A DNA stretch of 64,000 nucleotides. Source: G963666945 sp963666945. Lineage in GTDB: Bacteria; Bacteroidota; Bacteroidia; Bacteroidales; Marinifilaceae. The notes under the pieces are model-generated. The model had not been told where the DNA came from and did not search any database. It was given only the letters and a program-made list of their open reading frames with translations. Shown here piece by piece: positions 48,247 through 57,650 of the stretch. Position 1 is the stretch's first letter; every line of letters starts with the position of its first letter. Both the position numbers and the translations under genes were made by a program. The stretch spans positions 62,001 to 126,000 of the forward strand of contig CAXXRT010000024.1 in the NCBI GenBank assembly GCA_963666945.2. The letters run 5' to 3'.

Positions 48247-50258
48247 TATACTGTTCTACTTTTCAATCTTTTAAAGACTATACCAGTGCGAGCCGGCAAA
48301 TATATTTTAAGATCGGCTCCACTGGAATAGTACAACATACTATCGTCAACCCTGCCATGTCCTCCAAACATAGTACTATCTGTATTTAATACAATTTTAT
48401 ATTTACCCGGTACCACTTTTATGCTCAGATCCTTAAAAGATCCTACAGGATTCAGATTAATAACAAACAACAAATCACCCCTTGAAAAAGCAAGCAGCTG
48501 AGCCTCGCTCATCTCAAAAACTTTAACAGGCCGGGTTGAATTAATAAAAGAATAATTCATTTCCAGCTCCAGCATTTTAACATCAAAATCAGCCAGAAAA
48601 TGGTATTTTAAAGTTTTATCTTTAAGCAGACTCCATTGTCGTCGTGCATATCTGAAAGACCAATTGTTACCCTCCCTGGGAAAATCAATCCATTCGGGGT
48701 GTCCAAATTCGTTACCCATAAAATTAAGATATCCCCCACCTGAAGTCCCAAAAGTCATCAACCTTATTATCTTATGCAATGCCATACCCCTGTCAACATT
48801 TAGAGAAACAGTAAATTTACTCATCTTATCGTACATATCCTTTCCCAGCAGCCTAAATATAATTGTCTTATCCCCCACTAAGGCCTGATCGTGCGACTCG
48901 CAATAACTTATTGGCTTCTCCTCGTTCCTGTTATTTGTTAATTGAAAGAAGATATCCCCGGGATTCCAGTCCTCATCTTTACACTCTTTAATAATCTTTA
49001 TCCAATAATCGGGTATACCCATAGCCAGACGGTAGTCAAATCCATAGCCACCATCCTCAACCTCAGAACAAATTCCAGGCATACCACTCATCTCTTCGGC
49101 AATCGATATTGCATCGGGATAAACCTCGTGAATCAACTTATTTGCAAGAGCAAGATAAACAAGGGCATCCTCATCCTGATTACCATCATAGTACATGTGG
49201 TAAGAAAGAAAATCTTTCCCCAGACCATGATCTTTATAAATCATACTGGTCACCCCGTCGAACCTGAATCCATCTATATTATACTCATCAAGCCAATACT
49301 TACAATTGGATAACAAAAAGTGCAATACACAATTCTTTGAATAATTAAAGCACAGGGAATCCCAGGCCTTATGAATTCTTCTGTCTCCAGAATGGAAAAA
49401 CAATTCCGGATCGCCATCATAATTCCCTATCCCCTCATTTTCGTTCCTTATGCTGTGCGAATGAATAAGGTCTATCACAACGGCAATTCCAAGTCCATGA
49501 GCCTGATCGATTAATTTCTTCAAGTCATCAGGAGTCCCAAACCGGCTACTGACAGCATAAAAGTTTGCTACATGATAGCCATAAGAGCCATAGTATGGAT
49601 GTTCCTGAATACCCATTAACTGAATAACATTATAATTACAATCTGCAATATATGGCAATACGTTTTCCCTGAATTCATTAAAAGTGGTTATTCCTTCACC
49701 CTCCCCGGACATTCCAATATGAAGCTCATATATCAAGGGAGTTTCTATTTTCACTCTGGAATATTCCCATTTATATTCTTTAGGAACATAAAGACTGGCA
49801 TTAAAAAGAGTAGTTTCTTTATTCTGAACAACCCTGCGGGCATATGCAGGTATACGCCTGCCCTTTCCACCCTCCCAGTAAATCATTAACAGATACTCAT
49901 CCCCCTCATTTACCAAATCATTACATAACTTCAATTCCCATATACCATTGTCAAGATACAGGAATTTAAACTCGGATTTCTCCTCCCAGTTATTGAAGTC
50001 ACCTATTAAATAAATTGATTTTGCATTTGGGGCATATTCCCTGAAAACGAACAAATTATTTAGCCGTTGAACCCCATAGTATAAATACCCGTTGGAATAG
50101 GAGCCAAGAGATTTTCCGCCACACAATTCATCTTCCTTGCTAACAACATGTTTACATCTGTTTCTTATATTCTCAGAGAAAGGAAGTAATTGATTATCTT
50201 CCCTAATAAAGCTATGTTTCTGAAAACTATTGCTATCCTGAAGGTGGAGTTTTTTCAT
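48243..50258 (-). CDS. glgB: 1,4-alpha-glucan branching enzyme (eukaryote-like GH13)
   Basis: 671 residues. N-terminal CBM48 at about 60-155 (FVFREYAPNAKSIYLIGDFN), then the GH13 barrel: VVIDLIHSHS, DGFRFDGVTSM (nucleophile Asp), AISIAEEMSG (acid/base Glu) and YCESHDQALVGDK (third Asp). The last motif is typical of eukaryote-type branching enzymes. C-terminal beta domain at about 570-671. It introduces alpha-1,6 branches into the glucan made by the GT3 domain. Convergent with the fusion gene. The ATG lies only 4 bases after a 22-bp hairpin (50263-50313). The next Met is far inside, so this start is likely. Confidence 0.93.
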   Translation of the reverse strand: MKKLHLQDSNSFQKHSFIREDNQLLPFSENIRNRCKHVVSKEDELCGGKSLGSYSNGYLYYGVQRLNNLFVFREYAPNAKSIYLIGDFNNWEEKSEFKFLYLDNGIWELKLCNDLVNEGDEYLLMIYWEGGKGRRIPAYARRVVQNKETTLFNASLYVPKEYKWEYSRVKIETPLIYELHIGMSGEGEGITTFNEFRENVLPYIADCNYNVIQLMGIQEHPYYGSYGYHVANFYAVSSRFGTPDDLKKLIDQAHGLGIAVVIDLIHSHSIRNENEGIGNYDGDPELFFHSGDRRIHKAWDSLCFNYSKNCVLHFLLSNCKYWLDEYNIDGFRFDGVTSMIYKDHGLGKDFLSYHMYYDGNQDEDALVYLALANKLIHEVYPDAISIAEEMSGMPGICSEVEDGGYGFDYRLAMGIPDYWIKIIKECKDEDWNPGDIFFQLTNNRNEEKPISYCESHDQALVGDKTIIFRLLGKDMYDKMSKFTVSLNVDRGMALHKIIRLMTFGTSGGGYLNFMGNEFGHPEWIDFPREGNNWSFRYARRQWSLLKDKTLKYHFLADFDVKMLELEMNYSFINSTRPVKVFEMSEAQLLAFSRGDLLFVINLNPVGSFKDLSIKVVPGKYKIVLNTDSTMFGGHGRVDDSMLYYSSGADLKIYLPARTGIVFKRLKSRTVY

Positions 50259-50262
50259 GAAA

Positions 50263-50313
50263 AAACATTAAATTCATATGGTAACTGACAATTACCATAT
50301 AAATTTAATGTTT
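50263..50313 (-). terminator. Long hairpin ending the SUF operon, abutting the glgB start
   Basis: 22-nt arms at 50263-50284 and 50292-50313, one mismatch, 7-nt loop. In minus-strand reading it is followed by a TTTTTT run that merges with the glgB start codon region. It is both 82 bases past the SUF operon end and 4 bases before the glgB ATG. Confidence 0.75.
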
Positions 50314-50395
50314 CTTTTAATTCTTTCAAAATCAGAGACTAGGAAAGATTGTTATTATAGCAATAATGTAATAAGTAATGAATTCAATTATTCTT

Positions 50396-50707
50396 CTATA
50401 AAAAACCAAGTTCCAGTTTAGCCTCTTCACTCATATTATCAGGAGTCCATGTCGGTTCAAAAGTAAGCTCAACATCTACCTTGCTGATTTCAGGAATAGC
50501 CAAAACCTTATCGTGAACCTCCTGCAGAATCTGATCAGCCACAGGACAACCAGGAGCTGTAAGAGTCATAACAATCTTCACCTCATCCTTTTTTTCGAAT
50601 TTAATTTCATAAACCAGACCCAGCTCCCATATATTAACAGGAATCTCCGGATCGTAAACCGTTTTTAATACCTCAACTATTGCCGATTCCATAAAATTCA
50701 AAGACAT
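50396..50707 (-). CDS. sufT: SUF-associated DUF59 (MIP18-family) protein
   Basis: 103 residues. DUF59 motifs: VYDPEIPVNIWELGLVYEI (about 17-35) and MTLTAPGCPVADQI (about 46-59), with the conserved reactive Cys in the latter. These small proteins help iron-sulfur cluster maturation or carrier function. Last gene of the SUF operon, 10 bases after sufE, followed by the terminator hairpin. The sufT symbol is used for the SUF-linked DUF59 protein and is not an exact orthology claim. Confidence 0.88.
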   Translation of the reverse strand: MSLNFMESAIVEVLKTVYDPEIPVNIWELGLVYEIKFEKKDEVKIVMTLTAPGCPVADQILQEVHDKVLAIPEISKVDVELTFEPTWTPDNMSEEAKLELGFL

Positions 50708-50717
50708 AGATATATTG

Positions 50718-51140
50718 TTATTTATTTATTTGACTATAAGCCAATGCGTACAATTTAATTTGCTTCACCATAGACAACAGTCCATTTGAGCGTGTCGGAG
50801 ACAAATGCTGTTTAAGACCTATATCGTCTAAAAACTGCAAATCAGCATTTATAATATCCTCAGGCTTCTGCCCGGAAAAAACTTTTATTAATATTGCAGC
50901 AATACCCTTAGTAATAATAGCATCGCTGTCGGCCTGAAACTTAATCAAACCATCTTCAAAAGATGCATGAAACCATACTTTAGACTGACAACCTTTAATC
51001 AAATTATCCTCAGTATGGTATGTACTATCAAGAGAAGGAAGTTCAGAACCCAGCTCTATTATATAAGCATATTTGTCCATCCAATCCTCATAAAGAGAGA
51101 ATTCCTCAACTATCTGTTCTTGTATCTCATTAATTGTCAT
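50718..51140 (-). CDS. sufE: Cysteine desulfuration protein SufE
   Basis: 140 residues. It accepts the persulfide from SufS and hands it to SufB. The acceptor Cys is in DNLIKGCQSKVW (about Cys51), the family signature. LGLKQHLSPTRSNGL-type C-terminal block (IGLKQHLSPTRSNGL) matches SufE. Nine bases separate it from sufS. Confidence 0.95.
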   Translation of the reverse strand: MTINEIQEQIVEEFSLYEDWMDKYAYIIELGSELPSLDSTYHTEDNLIKGCQSKVWFHASFEDGLIKFQADSDAIITKGIAAILIKVFSGQKPEDIINADLQFLDDIGLKQHLSPTRSNGLLSMVKQIKLYALAYSQINK

Positions 51141-51149
51141 AGAACCAAA

Positions 51150-52370
51150 TTATATCTTAAATATTTTGCAAATCTTCTCAATCCCTGCAACCAGTATATC
51201 TATTTCCTCTTTAGTATTATAAAAAGCAAATGAAGCCCTGACTGTTCCGCTAATTCCGAAATGCTGCATTACAGTTTCCGTACAATGAGTTCCTGTTCTG
51301 ACTGCAATTCCCATCTTATCTAGCATAGTGCCCATATCGTAGGGATGAATCCCCTTTACAAGAAAAGAAATAAGAGAAGCCTTACATTTAGCCTTTCCAA
51401 ATATTTCCAATCCCGCAATTTTGCTAAGTTTCTCCGTTGCATAAGTCAAAAGCTCGTGCTCATAATCAGCAATATTATCTATTCCAATATTCTGGACATA
51501 TCTTATTGCTTCACCAAGAGCAATATTACCCACATAGTTAGGAGTTCCTGCCTCAAACTTAAAAGGCAATTCATTATATGTGGTTTTCGCAAAAGAAACC
51601 TCACTTATCATTTCTCCACCGCCTTTCCATGGAGGCATTTCCTCTAGTAATTTTTCTTTACCATATAAAACCCCCACTCCAGTAGGAGCATATAATTTAT
51701 GACCAGAAAAAACAAAAAAGTCACAATCCAGTTCTCTCACATCAACAGCAATATGTTGTACCGATTGAGCACCGTCAATAACTACATGTACATTGCGTGA
51801 ATGTGCATAATCAATAATTTTCTTTATTGGGTTAACAGTACCCAAAGAATTCGAAACATGATTAACACAAAGCAATTTTGTTCTATCTGTGAAAAGATCA
51901 CTAAGCTTATCAAGGATTAATTCCCCATTCTCATCAAAAGGCAAAACTTTGAGAACAGCCCCTTTCCTCTCACAAAGCATCTGCCAGGGAACAATATTAG
52001 AGTGGTGTTCCATTTCTGAAACAATCACCTCATCACCCTCATTTATAAATTTATAACCAAAGGAATTAGCAATTAGATTTACACTCTCGGTTGTTCCACT
52101 TGTAAATATTACTTCACGTGTTTTCTCAGCGTTGATAAAAGATCTCACAATCTCGCGAGCTTCCTCATTAGCATCTGTGCATTTATTACTTAAATAATGC
52201 ACACCACGATGAATATTGGAATTATATTTAAGATAATACTCGGCAATCTTGTCAATAACCTGTTTTGGTTTTTGAGTAGTTGCCCCGTTATCAAGATAAA
52301 CTAAGGGTTTTCCATACACTGTTTCACCGAGTATAGGAAAATCTTCCCTAATTTTTTTTACATCAAGCAT
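51150..52370 (-). CDS. sufS: Cysteine desulfurase SufS
   Basis: 406 residues, PLP-dependent. It releases sulfur from cysteine as a persulfide for Fe-S assembly. YLDNGATTQKPK near the N-terminus, VIDGAQSVQH (Asp), FFVFSGHKLYAPTGVG with the PLP lysine (about 225), and the active Cys in RTGTHCTETVMQHF (about 362) are all present. Group II desulfurase. Gap of 13 bases to sufD. Confidence 0.97.
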   Translation of the reverse strand: MLDVKKIREDFPILGETVYGKPLVYLDNGATTQKPKQVIDKIAEYYLKYNSNIHRGVHYLSNKCTDANEEAREIVRSFINAEKTREVIFTSGTTESVNLIANSFGYKFINEGDEVIVSEMEHHSNIVPWQMLCERKGAVLKVLPFDENGELILDKLSDLFTDRTKLLCVNHVSNSLGTVNPIKKIIDYAHSRNVHVVIDGAQSVQHIAVDVRELDCDFFVFSGHKLYAPTGVGVLYGKEKLLEEMPPWKGGGEMISEVSFAKTTYNELPFKFEAGTPNYVGNIALGEAIRYVQNIGIDNIADYEHELLTYATEKLSKIAGLEIFGKAKCKASLISFLVKGIHPYDMGTMLDKMGIAVRTGTHCTETVMQHFGISGTVRASFAFYNTKEEIDILVAGIEKICKIFKI

Positions 52371-52383
52371 AATCCCTTAAAAT

Positions 52384-53739
52384 TTATTTATTACAATGCA
52401 TAGCACAGTTAGTACATTTCGATAATTCCCCTCTTAATCTCTTCTCAACCAACTCCCCTATTCTATTTTTTATAGGTTCAATCCTTATTTTACCTATAAT
52501 CTCATGAGTAAATGCAAACATCATCATCATCCTTGCCTCTTTCTCTCCAATACCCCTCGATCTTAAATAGAATGTAGCATCCTCATCAATCTGACCAACT
52601 GTTGCACCATGACTACATTTTACATCATCAGCATCAATAACAAGCTGAGGTTTGGCAAATACTTTTGCAGTATCTGATAACAACAGATTATTATTATTCT
52701 GGAATGCTTCAGTCTTTTGAGCATTAGGTTTTACATTTATTCTTCCCGTAAAAGCAACGGTAGACTCATCATCCAAAACCCCTTTAAAATGCTCGTTACT
52801 AATACACTGAGGAACAACATGATCGACAACAGTAAAGTTATCAACATGCTGATTCTTATCGGTAAGATACATACCGTAGGTTTCATTCTCTGCCCTTTCC
52901 CCTTCAAGAGATACGTAAATATTGTTACGTATAATACCTCCATAAAGAGAAACAGTGTTAGACATCACGTTAGAACTCTCATCCTGACGAATAAAGACAG
53001 AATTAACCTGAGTAGCACTAAGCTGCTGTGACTGAAGACTGTATATGTCGAAAAAAGCATTTTTCCCAACACTCACCTCAGTAACATTATTTGAAAGGAA
53101 TTTTTGGTCGCTCAGAGTATGATCGCACAAAAGAACCTTTGCCTGTGCATTATCTTCAATTATTATTAAATTCCTTTGAAAACTCAATAGGTCTGAATTA
53201 GCCCTCATCAGATTTACAACCTGAAGAGTTCTTTCAAGAACCACATTCTTAGGCACATAAACAAATATTCCATCCTGAGCAAAAGCAGTGTTCAGGTTAA
53301 CAAGACTATCGTCTGCCTTGGCATATTTTGAATAATGTTTTTCAAATATCTCCGGATATTTAACTGAAGCTTCCTGCAAACTACAAACAATAACACCCTC
53401 AGGAAGTCCCTGAAGCTTATTATTTCTAAGATAATACCATCCGTTAGTAGTCAGAATCATATGAGTATCCAAATCAGGAACCTCACACTTAAAAACCTCA
53501 TTGAGATCAACATCTTGTTTATGATATTTAAAAACCACTTTATAATCATGAGCAAAAGCAGTTCTTAAATCAGTATATTTATAATTCTCATGCTTATAAG
53601 GTATTCCTTTATCAAGAAAAGATTTAATTGCATCATTTCTTTTCTCGTTCATCAAAGGGTGAACTCCTGTCTCAAGCAGCTCTTTACCAGCATTAAACAG
53701 ATCTTCGAAATCTTTATTTATTGTATTTATATCACCCAT
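52384..53739 (-). CDS. sufD: FeS assembly scaffold protein SufD
   Basis: The start is placed at 53739 (MGDINTINKDFEDL), giving 451 residues. The frame also opens at 53772, but that would overlap the sufC stop by 14 bases and adds an atypical dozen residues. The SufBD beta-helix core spans about 190-400 (ERAENETYGMYL, VKPNAQKTEAFQNNNNLLLS, CSHGATVGQIDEDATFYLRSR). It forms the SufBC2D complex. The C-terminus has an unusual CTNCAMHC cluster. Confidence 0.94.
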   Translation of the reverse strand: MGDINTINKDFEDLFNAGKELLETGVHPLMNEKRNDAIKSFLDKGIPYKHENYKYTDLRTAFAHDYKVVFKYHKQDVDLNEVFKCEVPDLDTHMILTTNGWYYLRNNKLQGLPEGVIVCSLQEASVKYPEIFEKHYSKYAKADDSLVNLNTAFAQDGIFVYVPKNVVLERTLQVVNLMRANSDLLSFQRNLIIIEDNAQAKVLLCDHTLSDQKFLSNNVTEVSVGKNAFFDIYSLQSQQLSATQVNSVFIRQDESSNVMSNTVSLYGGIIRNNIYVSLEGERAENETYGMYLTDKNQHVDNFTVVDHVVPQCISNEHFKGVLDDESTVAFTGRINVKPNAQKTEAFQNNNNLLLSDTAKVFAKPQLVIDADDVKCSHGATVGQIDEDATFYLRSRGIGEKEARMMMMFAFTHEIIGKIRIEPIKNRIGELVEKRLRGELSKCTNCAMHCNK

Positions 53740-53758
53740 ATCTATGCAATTAAAAGCA

Positions 53759-54514
53759 TTATTGATTGTCAACCTCTTTCTTTATCCAATCATATCCCTT
53801 TTCCTCAAGCTCAGCAACTAACTCACGTCCGGCTGTCTTAACAATTCTTCCGTTATATAATACGTGAACAACATCAGGAACGATATAATCCAATAATCTT
53901 TGGTAGTGAGTAATCACAACAGTAGCATTCTCTGGTGTTTTCAACTTATTAACACCATTGGCCACTATTCTTAGAGCATCTATATCAAGACCAGAATCTG
54001 TCTCATCAAGAATAGATAATTTAGGCTTTAACATAGCCATCTGGAATATCTCGTTTTTCTTTTTTTCTCCCCCGGAGAAACCTTCATTTACTGAACGGTT
54101 CATAAGATTAGAATCTATTTCAACAAGATCTTTCTTTTCTCTCATCAATCTTAGAAAATCTCCTGCCGACAAAGGATCTAAACCGTTATATTTACGATGC
54201 TCATTTACTGCTGTCTTTAAGAAGTTAACGGTACTAACACCGGGAATTTCCACAGGATACTGAAAACTTAAAAACAATCCCTCTCTCGATCTATCTTCTG
54301 CCGGCATTTCAAGTAAGTTCTTTCCCTGAAAACTAACTTCTCCTTTTGTTACTTCAAATACCTCTCTACCTGCCAAAACAGATGCCAAAGTACTCTTACC
54401 TGCCCCATTAGGACCCATGATAGCATGAACTTCACCGGGTTTAACTTCAAGGTTAACTCCTTTAAGTATTTCTTTCCCTTCAATTCTTGCATGTAAATCT
54501 TTAATAACAAGCAT
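53759..54514 (-). CDS. sufC: SUF ATPase SufC
   Basis: 251-residue ABC-type ATPase. Walker A GPNGAGKST (about 34-42), Q-loop SFQYPVEIPGVS, signature region GFSGGEKKKNEI, Walker B LSILDETDSGLDIDAL and switch His in VITHYQRLL are all intact. The SDGLD-type ETDSGLD is characteristic of SufC. Full length, in register between sufB (31-base gap) and sufD. Confidence 0.97.
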   Translation of the reverse strand: MLVIKDLHARIEGKEILKGVNLEVKPGEVHAIMGPNGAGKSTLASVLAGREVFEVTKGEVSFQGKNLLEMPAEDRSREGLFLSFQYPVEIPGVSTVNFLKTAVNEHRKYNGLDPLSAGDFLRLMREKKDLVEIDSNLMNRSVNEGFSGGEKKKNEIFQMAMLKPKLSILDETDSGLDIDALRIVANGVNKLKTPENATVVITHYQRLLDYIVPDVVHVLYNGRIVKTAGRELVAELEEKGYDWIKKEVDNQ

Positions 54515-54545
54515 ATCTAATAATTTTCTTAGAATTTAAAATAAT

Positions 54546-55997
54546 TTAACCCACACTTCCTTCCAGGCTTATCTGTAATAACTTCTGAGCCTCAACTGCA
54601 AATTCCATAGGCATTTTATTAATAACCTCTTTAGCGTATCCATTAACAATAAGCCCGATGGCATCTTCAGTTGAAATCCCTCTTTGATTACAGTAAAAAA
54701 TCTGATCTTCACCAATCTTGGAAGTTGTAGCCTCATGTTCAACTTTAGCTGTTGGATTTGCCACCTCAATATATGGGAATGTATGAGCTCCACACTCATC
54801 GCCCAGCAATAAAGAATCACACTGAGAAAAATTTCTTGCATTCTGACAGTTTTGAGCCACTTTTACAAGACCACGGTAACTATTACTGCTTTTACCTGCA
54901 GAAATACCTTTCGAAACTATAGTCGATCTGGTATTATTACCTATATGTATCATTTTAGTCCCGGTATCTGCCTGTTGATAATTATTAGTAACAGCAACAG
55001 AATAAAATTCAGAACTACTATTATTTCCTTTTAATATTGTACTTGGATATTTCCATGTAACGGCAGAACCAGTCTCCACCTGTGTCCAGGTTATTTTTGA
55101 ATAATCGCCCTCACATATTCCCCTTTTGGTAACAAAATTATATATACCACCCTTACCATCTTTATTTCCAGGGTACCAATTCTGTACTGTGGAATATTTC
55201 ACCTCAGCTCTTTCTTTAGCTATGATTTCCACAATAGCAGCATGAAGCTGATTCTCATCTCTTTGAGGTGCTGTACATCCTTCAAGATAACTAACATAGC
55301 TGTCATCTTCCGCAACAATCAAGGTTCTCTCAAACTGACCTGTATTAGCGGCATTGATTCTAAAATATGTAGATAATTCCATAGGACATCTTACCCCCTT
55401 AGGAATATAACAAAACGAACCATCACTGAATACAGCGCAATTAAGAGCAGCAAAGAAATTATCTTTATAAGAAACCACCGATCCCAGATATTTCTTTATC
55501 AGATCAGGATGTTCCTTTACTGCTTCAGAAAAAGAACTAAAAATGATTCCTTTTTCTGCTAAAGTATCTTTAAAAGTTGTTTTAACAGACACACTATCCA
55601 TAACAGCATCAACAGCCATTCCGGAAAGAGCCTTCTGCTCATCCAAAGGTATACCTAACTTATCGAATGTAGCTTTTAACTCAGGATCAACATCGTCCCA
55701 GGATTTGGCAACTTCCTGCTTAGGAGCAGCATAGTATATTACATCCTGATAATCTATAGGTGGAATATTCAAATGAGCCCAATTGGGAACTTCCAATGTA
55801 AGCCAATGACGGTAAGCCTTTAGCCTATACTCTAACAACCATTCAGGTTCACCCTTCTTGGCTGAAATCAAACGAACAACATCCTCATTCAATCCCTTCC
55901 CTATAGTTTCTGTGTCAATCTTGGAAACAAAACCATATTTATACTCTCCGCCGGTAACCTCTTCTATTATATTATCTTGTTCACTAGCCATAACCAT
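54546..55997 (-). CDS. sufB: FeS assembly scaffold protein SufB
   Basis: 483 residues, first gene of the SUF operon. Core motifs: VYYA-type N-domain (VIYYAAPKQEV), KGVRCPMELSTYFRINAANTG, ERTLIVAEDDSYVSYLEGC, VSKGISAGKSSNSYRGLV and EHEATTSKIGEDQIFYCNQRG. Starts are possible at 55997 or 55991 (MVMASEQ); neither changes the domains. A TACCTTTG box at 56011-56018 implies a very short 5' leader. Confidence 0.97.
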   Translation of the reverse strand: MVMASEQDNIIEEVTGGEYKYGFVSKIDTETIGKGLNEDVVRLISAKKGEPEWLLEYRLKAYRHWLTLEVPNWAHLNIPPIDYQDVIYYAAPKQEVAKSWDDVDPELKATFDKLGIPLDEQKALSGMAVDAVMDSVSVKTTFKDTLAEKGIIFSSFSEAVKEHPDLIKKYLGSVVSYKDNFFAALNCAVFSDGSFCYIPKGVRCPMELSTYFRINAANTGQFERTLIVAEDDSYVSYLEGCTAPQRDENQLHAAIVEIIAKERAEVKYSTVQNWYPGNKDGKGGIYNFVTKRGICEGDYSKITWTQVETGSAVTWKYPSTILKGNNSSSEFYSVAVTNNYQQADTGTKMIHIGNNTRSTIVSKGISAGKSSNSYRGLVKVAQNCQNARNFSQCDSLLLGDECGAHTFPYIEVANPTAKVEHEATTSKIGEDQIFYCNQRGISTEDAIGLIVNGYAKEVINKMPMEFAVEAQKLLQISLEGSVG

Positions 55998-56010
55998 TTA
56001 TTTAGGTCAA

Positions 56011-56018
56011 CAAAGGTA
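56011..56018 (-). promoter_or_regulatory. -7 box of the SUF operon (TACCTTTG)
   Basis: Exact TAnnTTTG match only 13 bases upstream of the sufB ATG. The predicted transcript would have a leader of roughly 9-15 bases. No -33 box is obvious. Confidence 0.55.
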
Positions 56019-56225
56019 AAAATTTTTATTCCTAATAAAATAAATTATTAGTCTTTGGACAACAAAAATACAAATATTTTTCCATATAGTTTTATTTAGA
56101 CCACGTATAAATAAGAAAAAATATAAACTCCAGTGTATAGTGAAAATAACCCAGTCATTCCACCATTACCTACACCTCCACCCATTTCCCTCTGATTATG
56201 TACAATATACACCAATACTTCAAAC

Positions 56226-56290
56226 CAGGTTTATACTATTGAGCTAGTAAAAACCTAGTACAAACCTAGTATAAACCTAGTATAAAGTCT
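56226..56290. repeat. 11-bp tandem repeat with flanking inverted copy
   Basis: Three full copies of AAACCTAGTAY at 56251-56261, 56262-56272 and 56273-56283, with degenerate copies on both sides. At 56226-56238 the sequence CAGGTTTATACTA is the reverse complement of the repeat junction TAGTATAAACCTG. CCAG at the left edge faces CTGG at the right, so the whole block can fold as a dyad. Confidence 0.85.
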
Positions 56291-56488
56291 GGAGTTGTTA
56301 TAGTACAATTATGGTTAAATAGCGAAGAATAATTACATCAAAAAGGATTATTATAAAAATAGCGAATTGAGAAGCGATATTTTTCCTCTAAATTAAAAGT
56401 AATATTCTTATTCAAAAAAAACAGCTTCCAAAATATCTTTTCCGTACCTCATACTGTAATTGTTCCACCTTATTTAAAAAGAAAATTA

Positions 56489-56496
56489 TAAATTTG
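56489..56496 (+). promoter_or_regulatory. -7 box of thiL (TAAATTTG)
   Basis: Exact TAnnTTTG match 23 bases before the thiL ATG; a -33 element is not clear. Confidence 0.5.
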
Positions 56497-56519
56497 CATT
56501 TCATTAAAAAATCAAAGAA

Positions 56520-57563
56520 ATGATTAAAGATCATACAAAAGGAACAAAACTTTCTGAGCTAGGAGAATTCGGCTTAATAAATCATTTAACAGGCAGTCTA
56601 AAATTAAAGCACAAATCTACTGTAAAAGGTATTGGAGATGATGCTGCCGTTCTTGATTATAAAGACAAGAAAACTATAATAAGCACAGACATGTTAATCG
56701 AAGGCATTCATTTCGATTTGACATACACTCCTCTAAAACACTTAGGATACAAAGCTGTTATTAGCAATCTGTCGGATATTTGTGCAATGAATGCACAACC
56801 AAAACAGATTACTGTTTCTATTGCTATATCTGAAAAATTTTCTTTGGAAGCTATGGAAGAAATTTACAAGGGGATATATCTGGCCTGCGATAATTATAAT
56901 ATCGACCTTATTGGGGGGGACACCACATCTTCTCTTACAGGGATGTGTATTTCCATCACCGTTATCGGAGAGGGTGATGATGACAAAATCACATACAGAA
57001 ATACGGCAAACGAAAACGATCTGATTTGCGTGACAGGTAATTTAGGTGCGGCATATATGGGATTACAGTTGTTGGAGAGAGAAAAAAAATTATTTAACGA
57101 GAATCCTAGTGTTCAGCCTAATCTTGACGGTTTCGATTATATTCTTGAAAGACAGCTTAAACCGGAAGCAAGACTTGATGTTGTGAAGATTTTGGAAGAA
57201 AAGAATATCACACCAACTGCAATGATAGATATATCCGACGGTTTAGCCTCTGAGGTAATGCATATATGCAACGATTCCCATAAAGGATGTGTTATTTATG
57301 AAGAAAAAATTCCTATAGACTACCAGACATATAAAATGGCTGAGGAATTCAATATGAGTTCTACCATATGTGCCTTAAACGGTGGGGAAGATTACGAATT
57401 ACTTTTCACAATACCTTTGGATCAACATGACAAGATCAAAGATTTACAGGACATAAAAATCATTGGTCACATCACTTCCAAGGAAGAGGGTTGCAAACTA
57501 CAGACAAGAGACGGAAACACTTTAGAGCTTAAAGCCCAGGGCTGGACAAACTTTAGTGAATAA
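56520..57563 (+). CDS. thiL: Thiamin-monophosphate kinase
   Basis: 347 residues, PurM/ThiL fold. It phosphorylates thiamin phosphate to TPP, the last step for the salvage operon at 9-13 kb. N-terminal ELGEFGLINHL is typical. KGIGDDAAVLDY (about 39-50) and STDMLIEGIHFDL (about 59-71) hold the metal/nucleotide Asp residues. NLSDICAMNAQPK (about 83-95), DLIGGDTTSS (about 130-139) and MIDISDGLASE (about 237-247) follow. It is not preceded by a recognisable TPP riboswitch, unlike thiM-thiE-thiD. Confidence 0.95.
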   Translation: MIKDHTKGTKLSELGEFGLINHLTGSLKLKHKSTVKGIGDDAAVLDYKDKKTIISTDMLIEGIHFDLTYTPLKHLGYKAVISNLSDICAMNAQPKQITVSIAISEKFSLEAMEEIYKGIYLACDNYNIDLIGGDTTSSLTGMCISITVIGEGDDDKITYRNTANENDLICVTGNLGAAYMGLQLLEREKKLFNENPSVQPNLDGFDYILERQLKPEARLDVVKILEEKNITPTAMIDISDGLASEVMHICNDSHKGCVIYEEKIPIDYQTYKMAEEFNMSSTICALNGGEDYELLFTIPLDQHDKIKDLQDIKIIGHITSKEEGCKLQTRDGNTLELKAQGWTNFSE

Positions 57564-57574
57564 TATAAAGTCCA

Positions 57575-57627
57575 TTTTAAACTGCAATAAGATTAGTGCT
57601 TATAATTAATTATATTGCAGTTTAAAA
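57575..57627. promoter_or_regulatory. Perfect 15-bp inverted repeat after thiL
   Basis: TTTTAAACTGCAATA (57575-57589) and TATTGCAGTTTAAAA (57613-57627) pair without mismatch, 23-nt spacer. No T-run follows in either direction beyond the arms. It lies between thiL and the next gene and may process or stop the thiL transcript. Confidence 0.55.
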
Positions 57628-57650
57628 AACTAACCATAAAGATTTAAAGA

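Larger units (their letters stand above)
56019..56519. other. Divergent intergenic region between sufB and thiL
   Basis: About 500 bases with no supported gene on either strand. It contains the 11-bp repeat array with flanking dyad (56226-56290) and the thiL -7 box. No riboswitch was recognised before thiL. Confidence 0.6.

Noticed and set aside
56019..56519. TPP riboswitch upstream of thiL
   Set aside because: The conserved CTGAGA and ACCTGAT segments are not present in this gap.
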